NCBI RefSeq assembly: GCF_000746275.1
Contig: NZ_KN050828.1
Span: 661,384-725,383 of the forward strand
Direction: 5' to 3'
DNA: 64,000 bases
From: Thermopetrobacter sp. TC1
GTDB lineage: Bacteria > Pseudomonadota > Alphaproteobacteria > Rhizobiales > Aestuariivirgaceae
This document shows positions 1-9,752 of the stretch, piece after piece. Below the pieces are notes generated by a model, which was given only the letters and a program-made list of their open reading frames with translations, was not told the origin of the DNA and did not search any database. The position numbers and the translations under genes were made by a program. Position 1 is the first letter of the stretch; every line of letters starts with the position of its first letter.

Positions 1-85
1 CAAGGCATTTGCGCAAATTCGGCCCGCCCGCTATGACCTGAAGAGCCGATGAAGAGGATGCGTGACAACTCCGGGAGGCGACGAG

Positions 86-868
86 ATGGGTGCGGGTGAG
101 AAAGCCGCGGGAGCAAACGAAGAGACGCAGGCGGCCTCGGTCGATCCGGCGGAGATTGCCAAATTTTCCGCACTCGCGGCGGAATGGTGGCGGCCGGATG
201 GAAAATTCGCAGTGCTGCATGCCTTCAATCCGGTGCGCCTGCAATATATCCGGGATCACGTCACGGCGCAGTTCGGCCTGGATCCGCGCGAACGGCTGCC
301 GCTTAAGGATGTGCGCATTCTCGACATCGGCTGCGGCGGCGGGCTCATCTCGGAAAACCTGGCGAAGATGGGGGCGGATGTCACAGGCATCGATCCTTCT
401 GCGAAAAACATCGGTGCCGCCCGCGCGCATGCGGAGGAAAGCGGCGTTGCGGTGGACTATCGCCAGACCACGGCAGAAGCGCTGGCGGAAGCAGGAGAGA
501 CGTTTGACGTCGTGCTCAACATGGAAGTGATCGAGCACGTCAGCGATCAGCCGGCCTTCATCCGCACCTGCGGGCAGCTGGTGCGGGAAGGCGGCCTGAT
601 GTTCTGTGCCACCATCAACCGCACCTTCAAGAGCTTTGCCATGGCCATTGTCGGGGCGGAATATGTCCTGGGCTGGCTTCCGCGCGGCACGCATCAGTGG
701 GAGAAATTCGTCAAGCCCGAAGAGCTTCAGGACTGGCTGAATGCGGCCGGGCTGGAGGTGATCGACCGCACCGGCGTGGCCTACAATCCCTTTTCGGGCA
801 AATGGCTGAAGGCGCCCCGGGACATGGACGTGAACTACATGCTGCTGGCCCGCAAACGCCCCGCCTGA
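86..868 (+). CDS. ubiG: Ubiquinone biosynthesis O-methyltransferase UbiG
   Basis: SAM-dependent methyltransferase that carries out the two O-methylations of ubiquinone biosynthesis. From the ATG at 86 the protein has 260 residues. The SAM-binding motif I reads LDIGCGGG (about residues 79-86) and is followed by the acidic GIDPS strand. The segment [26 protein letters not shown] and the late [11 protein letters not shown] block are typical of UbiG. The frame is open from a GTG at 62, but the ATG at 86 has GGGAGG (73-78) seven bases upstream, so I prefer it. The gene appears to be single; the next gene points the other way. Confidence 0.93.
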   Translation: MGAGEKAAGANEETQAASVDPAEIAKFSALAAEWWRPDGKFAVLHAFNPVRLQYIRDHVTAQFGLDPRERLPLKDVRILDIGCGGGLISENLAKMGADVTGIDPSAKNIGAARAHAEESGVAVDYRQTTAEALAEAGETFDVVLNMEVIEHVSDQPAFIRTCGQLVREGGLMFCATINRTFKSFAMAIVGAEYVLGWLPRGTHQWEKFVKPEELQDWLNAAGLEVIDRTGVAYNPFSGKWLKAPRDMDVNYMLLARKRPA

Positions 869-971
869 CCAGGGGAGGTCATTCCGGAGCTGTCCGGATG
901 AGAACGGACGCGCTGCCCTTGTGGCCCTTTTCGTTCCGGGCGGAAGCAGTGGGCGGCTTTTTGCGGGCGTG

Positions 972-1847
972 TCAGCGGGTGGGAACGGGCTTTTCGCCGC
1001 GGTAGTCATAGAAACCGCGTTTGGTCTTGCGGCCCAGCCAGCCGGCCTCCACGTATTTCACCAGCAGCGGGCAGGGGCGATATTTGGAATCGGCCAGTCC
1101 CTCATAGAGCACCTGCATCACCGACAGGCAGGTATCGAGGCCGATGAAGTCGGCAAGCTCCAGCGGGCCCATGGGATGATGGGCGCCCAGCTTCATGGCG
1201 GTATCGATGGCCTCCACCGTGCCTACGCCCTCGTAGAGGGTGTAGATGGCCTCGTTGATCATGGGCAGGAGGATTCGGTTGACGATGAAGGCGGGGAAAT
1301 CCTCGGCAACGGCAATGGTCTTGCCGAGGGAGGTGACAAAGGCCTTGAAGGTCTCGAACGTCGAATCATCGGTGGCAATGCCGCGGATGAGCTCAACAAG
1401 CTCCATCAAAGGCGCGGGGTTCATGAAGTGAACCCCCATGAATTTCTCCGGGCGATCGGTGGCGGCCGCCAGGCGGGTGATGGACAGGGAGGAGGTGTTG
1501 GTGCCAATCAGCGTGGCCGGCGGCAGGTGCGGGCAGAGCTCGGCGAAGATGGCGCGCTTGATGTCCTCGTCTTCGGTGGCGGATTCGATGACGATGTCGC
1601 ATTCGGCCATGGCGGAAAGATCGGCCACCGGCCGGATACGCTCCAGCGCGCTCTTGCGGGTCTCCTCGTCCAGCTTGCCCTTGCGCACGAGGCGGGCCAT
1701 GTTGCCGTTGATGGTGGCGAGTGCGTTCTTGAGCACGTCCTCGGATACGTCGTTGAGCAAGACGTCGTATCCGGCCACTGCACAGACATGGGCGATGCCG
1801 GTTCCCATCTGACCGGCGCCAATGATCCCGACCTTGCGAATCTCCAT
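972..1847 (-). CDS. 3-hydroxybutyryl-CoA dehydrogenase
   Basis: NAD(P)-dependent 3-hydroxyacyl-CoA dehydrogenase that interconverts 3-hydroxybutyryl-CoA and acetoacetyl-CoA, in fatty-acid or polyhydroxybutyrate metabolism. The 291 residues have the family's usual length for the stand-alone form. The N-terminal Rossmann motif GIIGAGQMGTGIA, the signature HFMNPAPLMELVELI with its catalytic-region His, and the C-terminal NRILLPMINEAI...GPLELADFIGLDT block are all present. It lies downstream of etfB and etfA on the same strand, 142 bp after etfA. This neighbourhood is common in alphaproteobacteria and links beta-oxidation to electron transfer. Confidence 0.94.
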   Translation of the reverse strand: MEIRKVGIIGAGQMGTGIAHVCAVAGYDVLLNDVSEDVLKNALATINGNMARLVRKGKLDEETRKSALERIRPVADLSAMAECDIVIESATEDEDIKRAIFAELCPHLPPATLIGTNTSSLSITRLAAATDRPEKFMGVHFMNPAPLMELVELIRGIATDDSTFETFKAFVTSLGKTIAVAEDFPAFIVNRILLPMINEAIYTLYEGVGTVEAIDTAMKLGAHHPMGPLELADFIGLDTCLSVMQVLYEGLADSKYRPCPLLVKYVEAGWLGRKTKRGFYDYRGEKPVPTR

Positions 1848-1989
1848 GACGAAAGCCCCTTGCGCCTAGCCGCAACCGTTCTTATCCGCCCGATTCCTTC
1901 GCGGGCAGTGGCAGAGCCTATAACCGCGCGCGGCGGGCGGCAAGCCTCGTTTGCAGGACCCAGGGCATCTCCTCATAAAATCCGGCGCA

Positions 1990-2949
1990 TCAGCCCTTGT
2001 CGCCGAGAACGCGGTCCAGCTCCTTCTCCAGCTCGGGAAGCGCCTCGAAGAGATCGGCGACGAGGCCGTAATCCGCCACCTGAAAGATGGGTGCTTCCTC
2101 GTCCTTGTTGATGGCGACGATGACGCGGGAATCCTTCATGCCGGCCAGATGCTGGATGGCGCCGGAAATGCCCACCGCGATGTAAAGATCGGGCGCCACC
2201 ACCTTGCCAGTCTGGCCCACCTGATAGTCATTGGGCACATAACCGGCATCGACAGCGGCGCGGGAGGCGCCAACGGCGGCGTTGAGCTTGCGGGCGATGC
2301 GTTCCAGCATCTCGAAGGCCTCGGCCGAGCCCATGCCGCGACCGCCGGAGATGACGACACGGGCCTGGGTGAGCTCGGGGCGGTCGGATTCGGTGAGCTG
2401 ACGGGAAACGAATTCGACAGCAGGATTGGGTGCCGGCGCTGCAACGGTTTCAACCGGGGCTGCTATTTCTGAGCTTTCCGCTGCCTGAAAGGCGGTGGTG
2501 CGTACGGTGATGATCTTTTTCTCCGCCGGCTGGCGCACGGTTTCTATGGCATTGCCGGCGTAGATGGGCCGCTTGAAGGTTTCGGCATCGATCACCGCGA
2601 TGATGTCGGAAATCTGCATGACGCCGAGGCGGGCGGCGATGCGCGGCGCGAAGTTCTTGCCCGTGGTGGTGGCCGGCGTGAGCATGTGGGAGTAGCTCTC
2701 GCCCTGCATGAGCGGCACGATCAGGGCTTCCATGTTCTCGGCGATCTGCTGGGCGAGGCTGTCGCCATCGGCCAGGAGCACGCGGCGCACGCCCTGCAGG
2801 CGGGCGGCCTGATCGGCAACGCCGGCGCAATCCTTGCCGGCAACGAGAACATCGACTGTCTCGTCAATGGCTCTGGCCGCGGTCAGGGCGCGGGCCGTGG
2901 CCGGGTTAAGGGTGGCATTGTCATGTTCGGCAACGAGAAGAACCGCCAT
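1990..2949 (-). CDS. etfA: Electron transfer flavoprotein subunit alpha
   Basis: FAD-binding alpha subunit of the electron transfer flavoprotein. It takes electrons from acyl-CoA dehydrogenases and passes them to ETF:ubiquinone oxidoreductase. It has 319 residues, the usual length. The C-terminal FAD domain shows [54 protein letters not shown] and [20 protein letters not shown], all hallmark stretches. It starts one base after the etfB stop codon, so the two subunits are certainly co-transcribed. Confidence 0.97.
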   Translation of the reverse strand: MAVLLVAEHDNATLNPATARALTAARAIDETVDVLVAGKDCAGVADQAARLQGVRRVLLADGDSLAQQIAENMEALIVPLMQGESYSHMLTPATTTGKNFAPRIAARLGVMQISDIIAVIDAETFKRPIYAGNAIETVRQPAEKKIITVRTTAFQAAESSEIAAPVETVAAPAPNPAVEFVSRQLTESDRPELTQARVVISGGRGMGSAEAFEMLERIARKLNAAVGASRAAVDAGYVPNDYQVGQTGKVVAPDLYIAVGISGAIQHLAGMKDSRVIVAINKDEEAPIFQVADYGLVADLFEALPELEKELDRVLGDKG

Positions 2950-2950
2950 T

Positions 2951-3700
2951 TCAGATCACTCCCGCCTCGTTCTTGAGCCGATCGACCAGTTCCGCCACGG
3001 ATTTCACGCGAACACCCGCCTTGCGCTGCGGCGGCTCCTCCACCTTGAGGATTTCAAGCTGGGGGGTGATGTCCACGCCAAGCGCGTCGGGATCGGTCAC
3101 CTCCAGGGGTTTTCGCTTTGCCTTCATGATGTTGGGCAGGGAGGCATAGCGCGGCTCGTTCAGGCGCAGATCGGTGGTGATCACCGCAGGCAGCTTCAGA
3201 CGCAGGGTTTCAAGGCCGCCATCGATCTCGCGGGTGACTTCGGCATGCTCGCCCTCGATGACAAGTTTTGAAGCGAAGGTGCCCTGCGGCCAGCCGAGAA
3301 GCGCGGCAAGCATCTGGCCAGTCTGATTGCAGTCGTCATCAATGGCCTGCTTGCCCATGATCACGAGCTGCGGCTGCTCCTTCTCCACCAGTGCGGCGAG
3401 GATGCGGGCCACGGCCAGCGGCTCGGTGCGCTGCTCGGTCTGGACCAGAATGCCTCTGTCCGCACCCATGGCCAGCGCGGTGCGGATCGTCTGCTCGGCG
3501 GCCTTCGGGCCGATGCTGACGGCGACGATCTCTTCGGCCGTTCCCGCCTCCTTAAGGCGCACGGCCTCCTCCACAGCGATTTCGTCGAAGGGGTTCATGG
3601 ACATCTTCACGTTGGCGAGATCGACGCCGGAGCCGTCGGCCTTGACGCGAACGCGCACGTTATAGTCCACGACCCGTTTCACGGGGACCAGGATCTTCAT
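2951..3700 (-). CDS. etfB: Electron transfer flavoprotein subunit beta
   Basis: AMP-binding beta subunit of ETF, 249 residues from the ATG at 3700, which is the standard length. The N-terminus [20 protein letters not shown] and the signature [26 protein letters not shown], followed later by [24 protein letters not shown], are diagnostic. The frame is open 27 codons further upstream, but that stretch does not resemble the family. The ATG at 3700 is preceded by AAAGGG. First gene of an etfB-etfA-(hydroxybutyryl-CoA dehydrogenase) unit. The 214 bp up to the next gene must carry the promoter. Confidence 0.97.
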   Translation of the reverse strand: MKILVPVKRVVDYNVRVRVKADGSGVDLANVKMSMNPFDEIAVEEAVRLKEAGTAEEIVAVSIGPKAAEQTIRTALAMGADRGILVQTEQRTEPLAVARILAALVEKEQPQLVIMGKQAIDDDCNQTGQMLAALLGWPQGTFASKLVIEGEHAEVTREIDGGLETLRLKLPAVITTDLRLNEPRYASLPNIMKAKRKPLEVTDPDALGVDITPQLEILKVEEPPQRKAGVRVKSVAELVDRLKNEAGVI

Positions 3701-3914
3701 GATGGCCCTTTCGCTCTTTTGACTGAATGTCAGGACGCCTTTTTCGAGGGCGAGATTGAAGAAGGGGTGGTGAAAAGTCAACGCAGGCCAGGGGCGGAAG
3801 GTCCGCTGTTCAGACCAATTTCCTAGGACGCTTTCGTGTCATCTCCCACGCGCAAGCCATTGGCCGGTGATTTCGGCTTTCAGTACAAGGCTTCCTGATT
3901 ATGCGTGTGCGTAT

Positions 3915-5246
3915 TCAAGAGTCAGTTTTTCCGTTTTCGCTAGCGGAGACAGAAGATGGTCGCTCCGCATCGGTGCAGGTGTCGTCATTGAGGGGGGTGA
4001 TGCGCAGGCGGGTGATGCGGTGGCGCTCCTTGTCCAGGATCTCGAAGCGGAAACCGTGAAAGGTGAAGGCCTGACCCGGATCGGGGATCATCTGCGCCTC
4101 GTGAATGACGAGACCGGCGATGGTAATGGCCTCGTCCTCGGGCAGTGACCAGTCATAGAGGCGGTTGAGATCACGCACGGGCATGGCGCCATCGACGATA
4201 TAGCTGCATCCCTCGCGGCGGATGCCCTGGGCTGCGCGATCGTGCTCGTCAGCAATTTCGCCGACGATTTCCTCCATAATGTCCTCAAGGGTAACGAGCC
4301 CTTCCAGCTCGCCATATTCGTCCACCACCAGGGCGAAATGCATCTTGCGCCGGAGGAAGGCGGCGAGCTGATCGGCAAGCGGCGTGGAATCGGGCACGAA
4401 CCAGGGGGCGATGAGCAGGGTGCGGATGTCTATGGCATCGACATTGCCGCCGGCGCCGGCAATGGCGGCCAGCAGATCGCGGGCGTGAAGAATGCCGATG
4501 ATGTTGTCCGGCTCCTCATGCCAGACGGGGTAGCGGGTAAAGCCATTGTCCAGCACGTATTGCAGGATTTCGCGGGGGGAGCGGGAGATGTCGATGCTTT
4601 TCATGTCGGTGCGGTGGACCATGACATCGGCAACGGTGAGCTCCCGCAGGTCAAGCACGCCGCCGAGCATGTCGCGGTCGCGCTTGACCACCTCGCCGCG
4701 GGCATGATGCAGATCCAGTGCCCCGCGCAGCTCCTCGCGGAAAGACAGGGCATTGCCGGCATTGCGCGTATCGGCGCCCAAGGCCTTGAGCGCCATGCGC
4801 ACCAGCTTTTCCACCACGGATACCACGGGAGCGAAAACCTTGACGACAAGGGAAACGATAGGCGCAACATGCAGGGCGAAGCGGTCGGGATTGAGGATGG
4901 CGTAGGTCTTGGGCATGACCTCGCCGAAAACAAGGACGAGCGCGGTCATGACCAGCGTGGCCCACAGCACGCCGGCGGGGCCGAAGAGCTCCAGAAACAG
5001 CGTGGTGGCCAGGGCGGAAGCGAGAATGTTGACGAGGTTGTTGCCAAGAAGGATGGCGCCGATCAGCCGCTCCGGCATGGACAGCAGGTGTTCCAGCACC
5101 CTGGCCCGCCTGTCTCCCTTCTGGGCGAGGCGATGCACCCGCGCGCGGGAAATGGCGGTCATGGAGGTTTCCGAGCCGGAAAAGAAGGCCGAGAGGACAA
5201 TGAGAAAGGCCACGGCCAGAGCCAGCAGCCAGATGCGGGCATCCAT
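3915..5246 (-). CDS. CNNM/HlyC-CorC family membrane protein with CBS pair
   Basis: Integral membrane protein of 443 residues with the order CNNM (DUF21) transmembrane domain (about 1-190), CBS pair (about 200-330) and C-terminal CorC/HlyC transporter-associated domain (about 350-430). The N-terminus has hydrophobic segments and the FFSGSETSMTAISRAR motif typical of DUF21. The CBS region has VHRTDMKSIDI and GILHARDLL, and the VVDEYGELEGLVTLEDIMEEIVGEI stretch is diagnostic. The family is linked to Mg2+/Co2+ export or resistance; older annotations call it hemolysin. Its start codon overlaps the aroB stop codon by one base (TGATG at 5244-5248), so it is translationally coupled to aroB, a pairing seen in many alphaproteobacteria. 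Confidence 0.93.
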   Translation of the reverse strand: MDARIWLLALAVAFLIVLSAFFSGSETSMTAISRARVHRLAQKGDRRARVLEHLLSMPERLIGAILLGNNLVNILASALATTLFLELFGPAGVLWATLVMTALVLVFGEVMPKTYAILNPDRFALHVAPIVSLVVKVFAPVVSVVEKLVRMALKALGADTRNAGNALSFREELRGALDLHHARGEVVKRDRDMLGGVLDLRELTVADVMVHRTDMKSIDISRSPREILQYVLDNGFTRYPVWHEEPDNIIGILHARDLLAAIAGAGGNVDAIDIRTLLIAPWFVPDSTPLADQLAAFLRRKMHFALVVDEYGELEGLVTLEDIMEEIVGEIADEHDRAAQGIRREGCSYIVDGAMPVRDLNRLYDWSLPEDEAITIAGLVIHEAQMIPDPGQAFTFHGFRFEILDKERHRITRLRITPLNDDTCTDAERPSSVSASENGKTDS

Positions 5247-6418
5247 CAGGCACGCTCCAGTTCTTCATCAAGAAAGGCGAGCAGCTCCTTTTCGTCCACG
5301 GTATCGGTGATGAAGGCTTCTCCGATGTCACGGGCGAGAATGAAAACGAGCCTGCCGCCAGTCGCCTTCTTGTCCTGTCGCATGAATTCAAGCAGGCCTG
5401 CGGCATCGGGCAGGCGATCGCGTACATGCGACAGGTCCGTGGGCAGGCCCACGGCGCGCAGATGGGCGGCGATGCGTTCGGCGCGCCCGGCCGGGCAAAG
5501 CCCCAGGCGCTCGGAGAAGCGGAAGGCCTGCGCCATGCCGATGGCCACGGCCTCGCCATGCAGCAGGGTGCCGTCATAACCGAGGGCGCCTTCCAGGGCG
5601 TGGCCGAATGTGTGGCCAAGGTTGAGCAGGGCGCGCCGGCCGCTTTCCCTTTCATCGGCGGCGACGATCTGAGCCTTCATTTCGCAGGAGCGGGCAATGG
5701 CGTGCTGGCGGGCGGCCATGTCTCCTGCCAGCAGGGCAGGCCCGTGCTCCTCCAGCCAGGTGAAGAAGGCGGCATCGCCCAGCAGACCGTACTTGACCAC
5801 TTCCGCATAGCCGGCGAGCAGCTCCCGTTTCGGCAGGGTGTCGAGGACGGCGGTATCGGCAATGACCTTGAGCGGCTGATGGAAGGCGCCGATCAGGTTC
5901 TTGCCGAGGCGGCAGTTGATTCCCGTCTTGCCGCCGACAGAAGAGTCCACCTGTGCGAGCAGGGTGGTGGGAATCTGGATGAAATGCATGCCGCGCCGGG
6001 CGATGGCGGCGGCGAAGCCTGCCAGATCGCCGATGACACCGCCGCCGAAGGCGATGATGGCGTCTCGCCGCTCAAGCCCGCTTTCGAGAATGCGCTCCAC
6101 CACCGCCTGCAGATGCGAAAAGCTCTTGGTGGCCTCGCCGGCGGGCAGCACCATGGCCTCGTGTTCGATATCGGCATCGTTCAGCGACTCGCTTAAGGTT
6201 TCAAGATGCAGGGCGGCGACGTTTTCGTCGGTCACGATCAGGGTTTTGGGACGGGGCAGAAGCTCGGCCACCTCGATGCCGGCGAATTCGAGAATGTCCG
6301 GGCCGATCTCGATGTCATAGGCGCGTTCGCCCAGGTCCACCGGCACGATGGTGGTCTCGACGATCTCAATATCGAGCCCCTCGTCGTTTTCCCTGATATC
6401 GTCTTTCGGATCCGTCAT
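5246..6418 (-). CDS. aroB: 3-dehydroquinate synthase
   Basis: Converts DAHP to 3-dehydroquinate, the second step of the shikimate pathway, using NAD+ and a divalent metal. The protein has 390 residues with a roughly 30-residue acidic N-terminal extension before VDLGERAYDIEIGPDI. Conserved blocks visible: GEATKSF, AFGGGVIGDLAGFAAA, IPTTLLAQVDSSVGGKTGIN, GYAEVVKYGLL, LNLGHTFGHALE and the metal ligand region LHGEAVAIGM. The usual upstream partner aroK (shikimate kinase) is absent here: the next gene upstream is the divergent ffh. Confidence 0.96.
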   Translation of the reverse strand: MTDPKDDIRENDEGLDIEIVETTIVPVDLGERAYDIEIGPDILEFAGIEVAELLPRPKTLIVTDENVAALHLETLSESLNDADIEHEAMVLPAGEATKSFSHLQAVVERILESGLERRDAIIAFGGGVIGDLAGFAAAIARRGMHFIQIPTTLLAQVDSSVGGKTGINCRLGKNLIGAFHQPLKVIADTAVLDTLPKRELLAGYAEVVKYGLLGDAAFFTWLEEHGPALLAGDMAARQHAIARSCEMKAQIVAADERESGRRALLNLGHTFGHALEGALGYDGTLLHGEAVAIGMAQAFRFSERLGLCPAGRAERIAAHLRAVGLPTDLSHVRDRLPDAAGLLEFMRQDKKATGGRLVFILARDIGEAFITDTVDEKELLAFLDEELERA

Positions 6419-6838
6419 CGTATTGCTTTCATGATCATGATTGCCGGGCGTGATCCCTTCATCCTTTTCGTCCTCTATCGTCTTTTTGACAAAAAGCCAA
6501 AGGGCGGCGGCCGGAAAATGGCAAGGCGCACGGCCTCAAGCGGCGAAAAGGCAGCGTTGACCCTGTGCGGAATTTCTTCTAGAACAAGCCGGCTTTCCAT
6601 ACAGGCGCGATGAAATCGTCACGCCGGCCGTCCTGCACATGGCATAGCGCTTAAGGCGCTGCATGACCGGGAGGCAGGAGGGTCAACGCCCGTCAGCGAG
6701 GGTTCGCCCACGGGCGCGATCGGTGTTTGCGCAATCGGCCGCCATGGTATCGCCGGCATGGATGTGTCATTCTGACCGGCGGGTTGCGCAACAGGCGCGA
6801 TCGCAAGCGGAAAGCACGACAAAACGGGATAAGGGCCC
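6419..6838. other. aroB/ffh divergent intergenic region
   Basis: 420 bp without a convincing gene. It separates leftward aroB from rightward ffh and must carry both promoters. I see a sigma70-like promoter pointing towards ffh at 6557-6585. I looked for aroK remnants and for the 4.5S RNA core in this stretch and found neither. Confidence 0.6.
6557..6585 (+). promoter_or_regulatory. Sigma70-like promoter for ffh
   Basis: TTGACC (6557-6562), a 17-base spacer and TAGAAC (6580-6585): 5 of 6 and 4 of 6 matches to consensus at ideal spacing. The predicted start near 6592 gives an ffh leader of about 245 nt. Confidence 0.5.
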
Positions 6839-8467
6839 ATGTTCGATACGCTGCAGGATCGTCTTTCGGATATTTTCGACCGGCTCACGGGGCGCGGCGC
6901 CCTTTCGGAAAAGGATGTGGACGCCGCCATGCGCGAGGTGCGCCGGGCGCTGATCGAGGCGGACGTGGCCCTGCCCGTGGTGCGCTCGTTCATCGACACG
7001 GTGCGGCAGCGCGCCGTCGGCCAGGAGGTGATCAAGTCGGTCACGCCCGGCCAGATGGTGATCAAGATCGTGCATGATGCCCTGGTGGAGACTCTGGGCG
7101 CGCATGCACCGCTGCTGGTGGAGGGCGAGCCGCCGAACGTGATCCTGATGGTGGGCTTGCAGGGCTCGGGCAAGACGACGACCTCGGCGAAGATCGCCAA
7201 GTGGCTCAAGGATGCGGCACGCAAGAAGGTGCTGCTTGCCTCGCTTGACGTCTATCGCCCGGCGGCGCAGGAGCAGCTGGCGACGCTGGCGCGGCAGGCC
7301 GGCGTGGATTCCCTTCCGATCGTAAAAGGCGAGGATCCTGTCGAGATTGCGAAACGCGCCGTGCGGGAAGGGCGCAGAGGCGGCTATGACGTGGTCATTC
7401 TCGATACGGCCGGGCGGCTGCACATCGACGAAGACCTCATGAAAGAGGTGCAGGATGTGCGGGCCGTGGCCGAGCCGCGCGAGACGCTGCTGGTGGCGGA
7501 TGCGCTGACGGGTCAGGATGCCGTGAACCTGGCCAAGAGCTTCGATGAGGCGGTGGGGATCACCGGCATCGTGCTCACGCGCGTGGATGGTGATGGCCGG
7601 GGCGGCGCGGCGCTGTCGATGCGGGCGGTGACCGGCAAGCCCATCAAGCTGATGGGCGTGGGCGAGAAGCTGGAAGATCTCGAGGCCTTTCATCCGGATC
7701 GCATCGCCGATCGCATCCTGGGCATGGGCGATGTGGTTTCGCTTGTGGAGAAGGCGGCGCGCACCATTGATGAGAAAAAGGCGCGCAAGCTGGCCGAGAA
7801 GCTCAAGAAAGGCGCCTTCACCCTGGAGGATCTCGCCGAGCAGCTGAGGCAGATGCAGAAGCTGGGCGGCATGCAGGGCATCCTGAAGATGCTGCCGGGC
7901 ATGGGCAAGATCCGCAAGCAGCTGGCCGGGATTGATCTCGATGATCTGGTGCTGAAGCGCCAGCTTGCCATCATCTCCTCGATGACGCCGAAGGAGCGGC
8001 TGTTTCCCAAGATCATCAACGCCTCACGCAAGAAACGCATCGCCGCCGGCTCCGGTACCACGGTGCAGGATGTCAACCGCCTGCTGAAAATGCATCGGCA
8101 GATGGCGGACATGATGAAGAAAATGGGCCGGAAGAAAGGGGGGCTGGGCGGCATGTTCGGTTTTGGCGGCGGGCCTTCGCCGGAGGAAATCGAGAAGCTG
8201 CAGGCGGAGCTTGCCGGCATGGATCCGGCCAGCCTGCCGCCGGAGCTGCGCGATCTCGCCAAGGGGCTGAAGGATGGCGGTGGCCAGCCGGCAGCGCCCG
8301 GCGGCATGCCCGGGTTGCCGGGCGGCGGTCTGCCCGGGCTTGGCAACATGCCGGGTTTGCCGGGTATGGGAGGCCTGCCGGGCATGGGCGGGCCCGGCTT
8401 GCCGGGGCTTGGCGGCCTTCCGCCCCTTGGCCGCGGCAAGGGCAAGGGTCGCAAGAAGAAGCGCTAA
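6839..8467 (+). CDS. ffh: Signal recognition particle protein Ffh
   Basis: SRP54 GTPase that binds signal peptides on ribosomes and delivers them with 4.5S RNA to FtsY at the membrane. 542 residues: N domain (about 1-85), GTPase domain with G1 GLQGSGKTTT (about 105-115), PAAQEQL, DTAGR, and TRVDGDGRGGAAL, then a methionine-rich M domain (about 320-440) with the RNA-binding SGTTVQDVNRLLKMHRQM helix. The last 80 or so residues are an unusually long Gly/Pro/Met/Leu low-complexity tail ending in a basic GKGKGRKKKR. Ffh usually ends near 450-500 residues. First gene of a block continuing with rpsP, rimM and trmD. Confidence 0.97.
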   Translation: MFDTLQDRLSDIFDRLTGRGALSEKDVDAAMREVRRALIEADVALPVVRSFIDTVRQRAVGQEVIKSVTPGQMVIKIVHDALVETLGAHAPLLVEGEPPNVILMVGLQGSGKTTTSAKIAKWLKDAARKKVLLASLDVYRPAAQEQLATLARQAGVDSLPIVKGEDPVEIAKRAVREGRRGGYDVVILDTAGRLHIDEDLMKEVQDVRAVAEPRETLLVADALTGQDAVNLAKSFDEAVGITGIVLTRVDGDGRGGAALSMRAVTGKPIKLMGVGEKLEDLEAFHPDRIADRILGMGDVVSLVEKAARTIDEKKARKLAEKLKKGAFTLEDLAEQLRQMQKLGGMQGILKMLPGMGKIRKQLAGIDLDDLVLKRQLAIISSMTPKERLFPKIINASRKKRIAAGSGTTVQDVNRLLKMHRQMADMMKKMGRKKGGLGGMFGFGGGPSPEEIEKLQAELAGMDPASLPPELRDLAKGLKDGGGQPAAPGGMPGLPGGGLPGLGNMPGLPGMGGLPGMGGPGLPGLGGLPPLGRGKGKGRKKKR

Positions 8468-8524
8468 TCATCACGAACGAGGTTTTCGGTTTTTCGAAAA
8501 ACAAGCAGAAAGGAGAGACGACAC

Positions 8525-8920
8525 ATGGCTTTGCGCATTCGTCTGGCGCGGGGCGGCGCCAAGAAGCGTCCGTTCTATCGCATCGTGGTGGCGGAGAACA
8601 CCGCGCCGCGTGACGGGCGGTTCATCGAGAAGGTGGGCACCTACAACCCGCTGCTGCCCAAGGATCATCCCGAGCGGGTGACCCTGAAAGAGGATCGCAT
8701 CAAGTACTGGCTGTCGGTGGGGGCGAAGCCCACGGACCGTGTTTTGCGCTTCCTTGATGCCGCCGGTCTTGCCAAGCGGCCGCCGCGCTACAATCCCAAG
8801 AAGGGTCAGCCGGGCGAGAAGGCTCTGGCACGCAAGGCGGAGAAGGAGGCCAAGGCCGCGGAGGCTGCCGCCGCCGAGAACGAAGGCGGAGAGGGCGAGG
8901 CCGAAGCCGCCGAGAGCTGA
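8525..8920 (+). CDS. rpsP: 30S ribosomal protein S16
   Basis: Small-subunit ribosomal protein, 131 residues. The core [24 protein letters not shown]...[14 protein letters not shown] matches S16. After about residue 95 there is an Ala/Glu/Lys-rich tail, which is common in alphaproteobacterial S16. AAAGGAGA lies just upstream of the ATG. It sits 57 bp after ffh and 149 bp before rimM. Confidence 0.97.
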   Translation: MALRIRLARGGAKKRPFYRIVVAENTAPRDGRFIEKVGTYNPLLPKDHPERVTLKEDRIKYWLSVGAKPTDRVLRFLDAAGLAKRPPRYNPKKGQPGEKALARKAEKEAKAAEAAAAENEGGEGEAEAAES

Positions 8921-9069
8921 AGGGCGGAGCCATCCGCGTAAAAAAAAGCGCGTATTTGCCGCTTCGTCCGTCATGTCCGGGGAGGGGGCGCTGTCGTGGG
9001 CGCGGATGGTTCATTGCGCCTTTCGGGTTCCGGGCACCGCCATCTGGCGTTGCGTGAAGGACTGCGGCC

Positions 9070-9702
9070 ATGAGCCGAAAGGAAAAACACGAGAAGCTGG
9101 TTGTCATGGGCGTGATCACTTCCGCCCATGGCATCCGCGGCGAGGTGAAGATCCGAAGCTTTACGGAAACGCCTGAAGATATCGCGGCCTATGGGCCGTT
9201 GCTGCTGGATGACGGGCCGCAGGAGGTGGAGATTCTGCGGTTGCGCCCGACAAAAGGGGCCTTCATTGCGCGGCTGAAAGGCGTTGAGGACCGCAATGCT
9301 GCCGAGCTGTTGCGGGGGTGCAAACTGAAGCTGCCACGGGAGCGCCTGCCGGAGCCGGAGGATGAGGACACCTTCTATTATTCCGATCTCGTGGGCCTGA
9401 AAGCGATAAAACGCGACGGCTCGCCGGGGGGCGAGGTGATCGCCGTGCATGATTTCGGCAGCGGCGATCTTCTGGAAATCCGTCCGGAAGGCGCGCGGGA
9501 AACCTATTATCTGCCGTTCACGAAAGAGGCGGTGCCGCAGGTGGAGATCGCGAAAGGGCGGGTCATCATCAATCCGCCCAAGGAGCTGGAAGAGGATGCC
9601 TTAAAGCGCACCGGTTCCGGACGCCACAAGCAGCGCCGGCAGAAAAAGAACAAGGCCCGTCAGGCGCAAAAGACGCCTTCCGATGATGCCGAAAAGGCCT
9701 GA
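9070..9702 (+). CDS. rimM: Ribosome maturation factor RimM
   Basis: 16S rRNA-processing and 30S assembly factor that binds S19, 210 residues. The N-terminal RimM domain has [23 protein letters not shown] and a C-terminal PRC-barrel has [11 protein letters not shown]...[17 protein letters not shown] and the closing [22 protein letters not shown]. After about residue 175 there is a basic and polar tail rich in Lys, Arg and Gln, longer than in enterobacterial RimM. AAGGA precedes the ATG by nine bases. Confidence 0.95.
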   Translation: MSRKEKHEKLVVMGVITSAHGIRGEVKIRSFTETPEDIAAYGPLLLDDGPQEVEILRLRPTKGAFIARLKGVEDRNAAELLRGCKLKLPRERLPEPEDEDTFYYSDLVGLKAIKRDGSPGGEVIAVHDFGSGDLLEIRPEGARETYYLPFTKEAVPQVEIAKGRVIINPPKELEEDALKRTGSGRHKQRRQKKNKARQAQKTPSDDAEKA

Positions 9703-9752
9703 GCCCTGCATTTCCGCGACATACCCTTTTTCATTGCCGGAGCGCTGAACGC

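Noticed and set aside
921-2111. Long open frame (396 codons) antisense to the 3-hydroxybutyryl-CoA dehydrogenase gene
   Set aside because: It mirrors the codon bias of GC-rich genes; the opposite strand encodes a complete, recognisable enzyme, and this translation matches no family.
4242-5579. 445-codon plus-strand frame across the CNNM and aroB genes
   Set aside because: It spans two well-recognised genes on the other strand and has no family resemblance.
6640-6780. Possible tRNA or 4.5S RNA in the gap before ffh, prompted by GGTTCGCCC and several GC stems
   Set aside because: No cloverleaf can be drawn, and the GGAAGGAAGCAGCC-type core of SRP RNA is missing.
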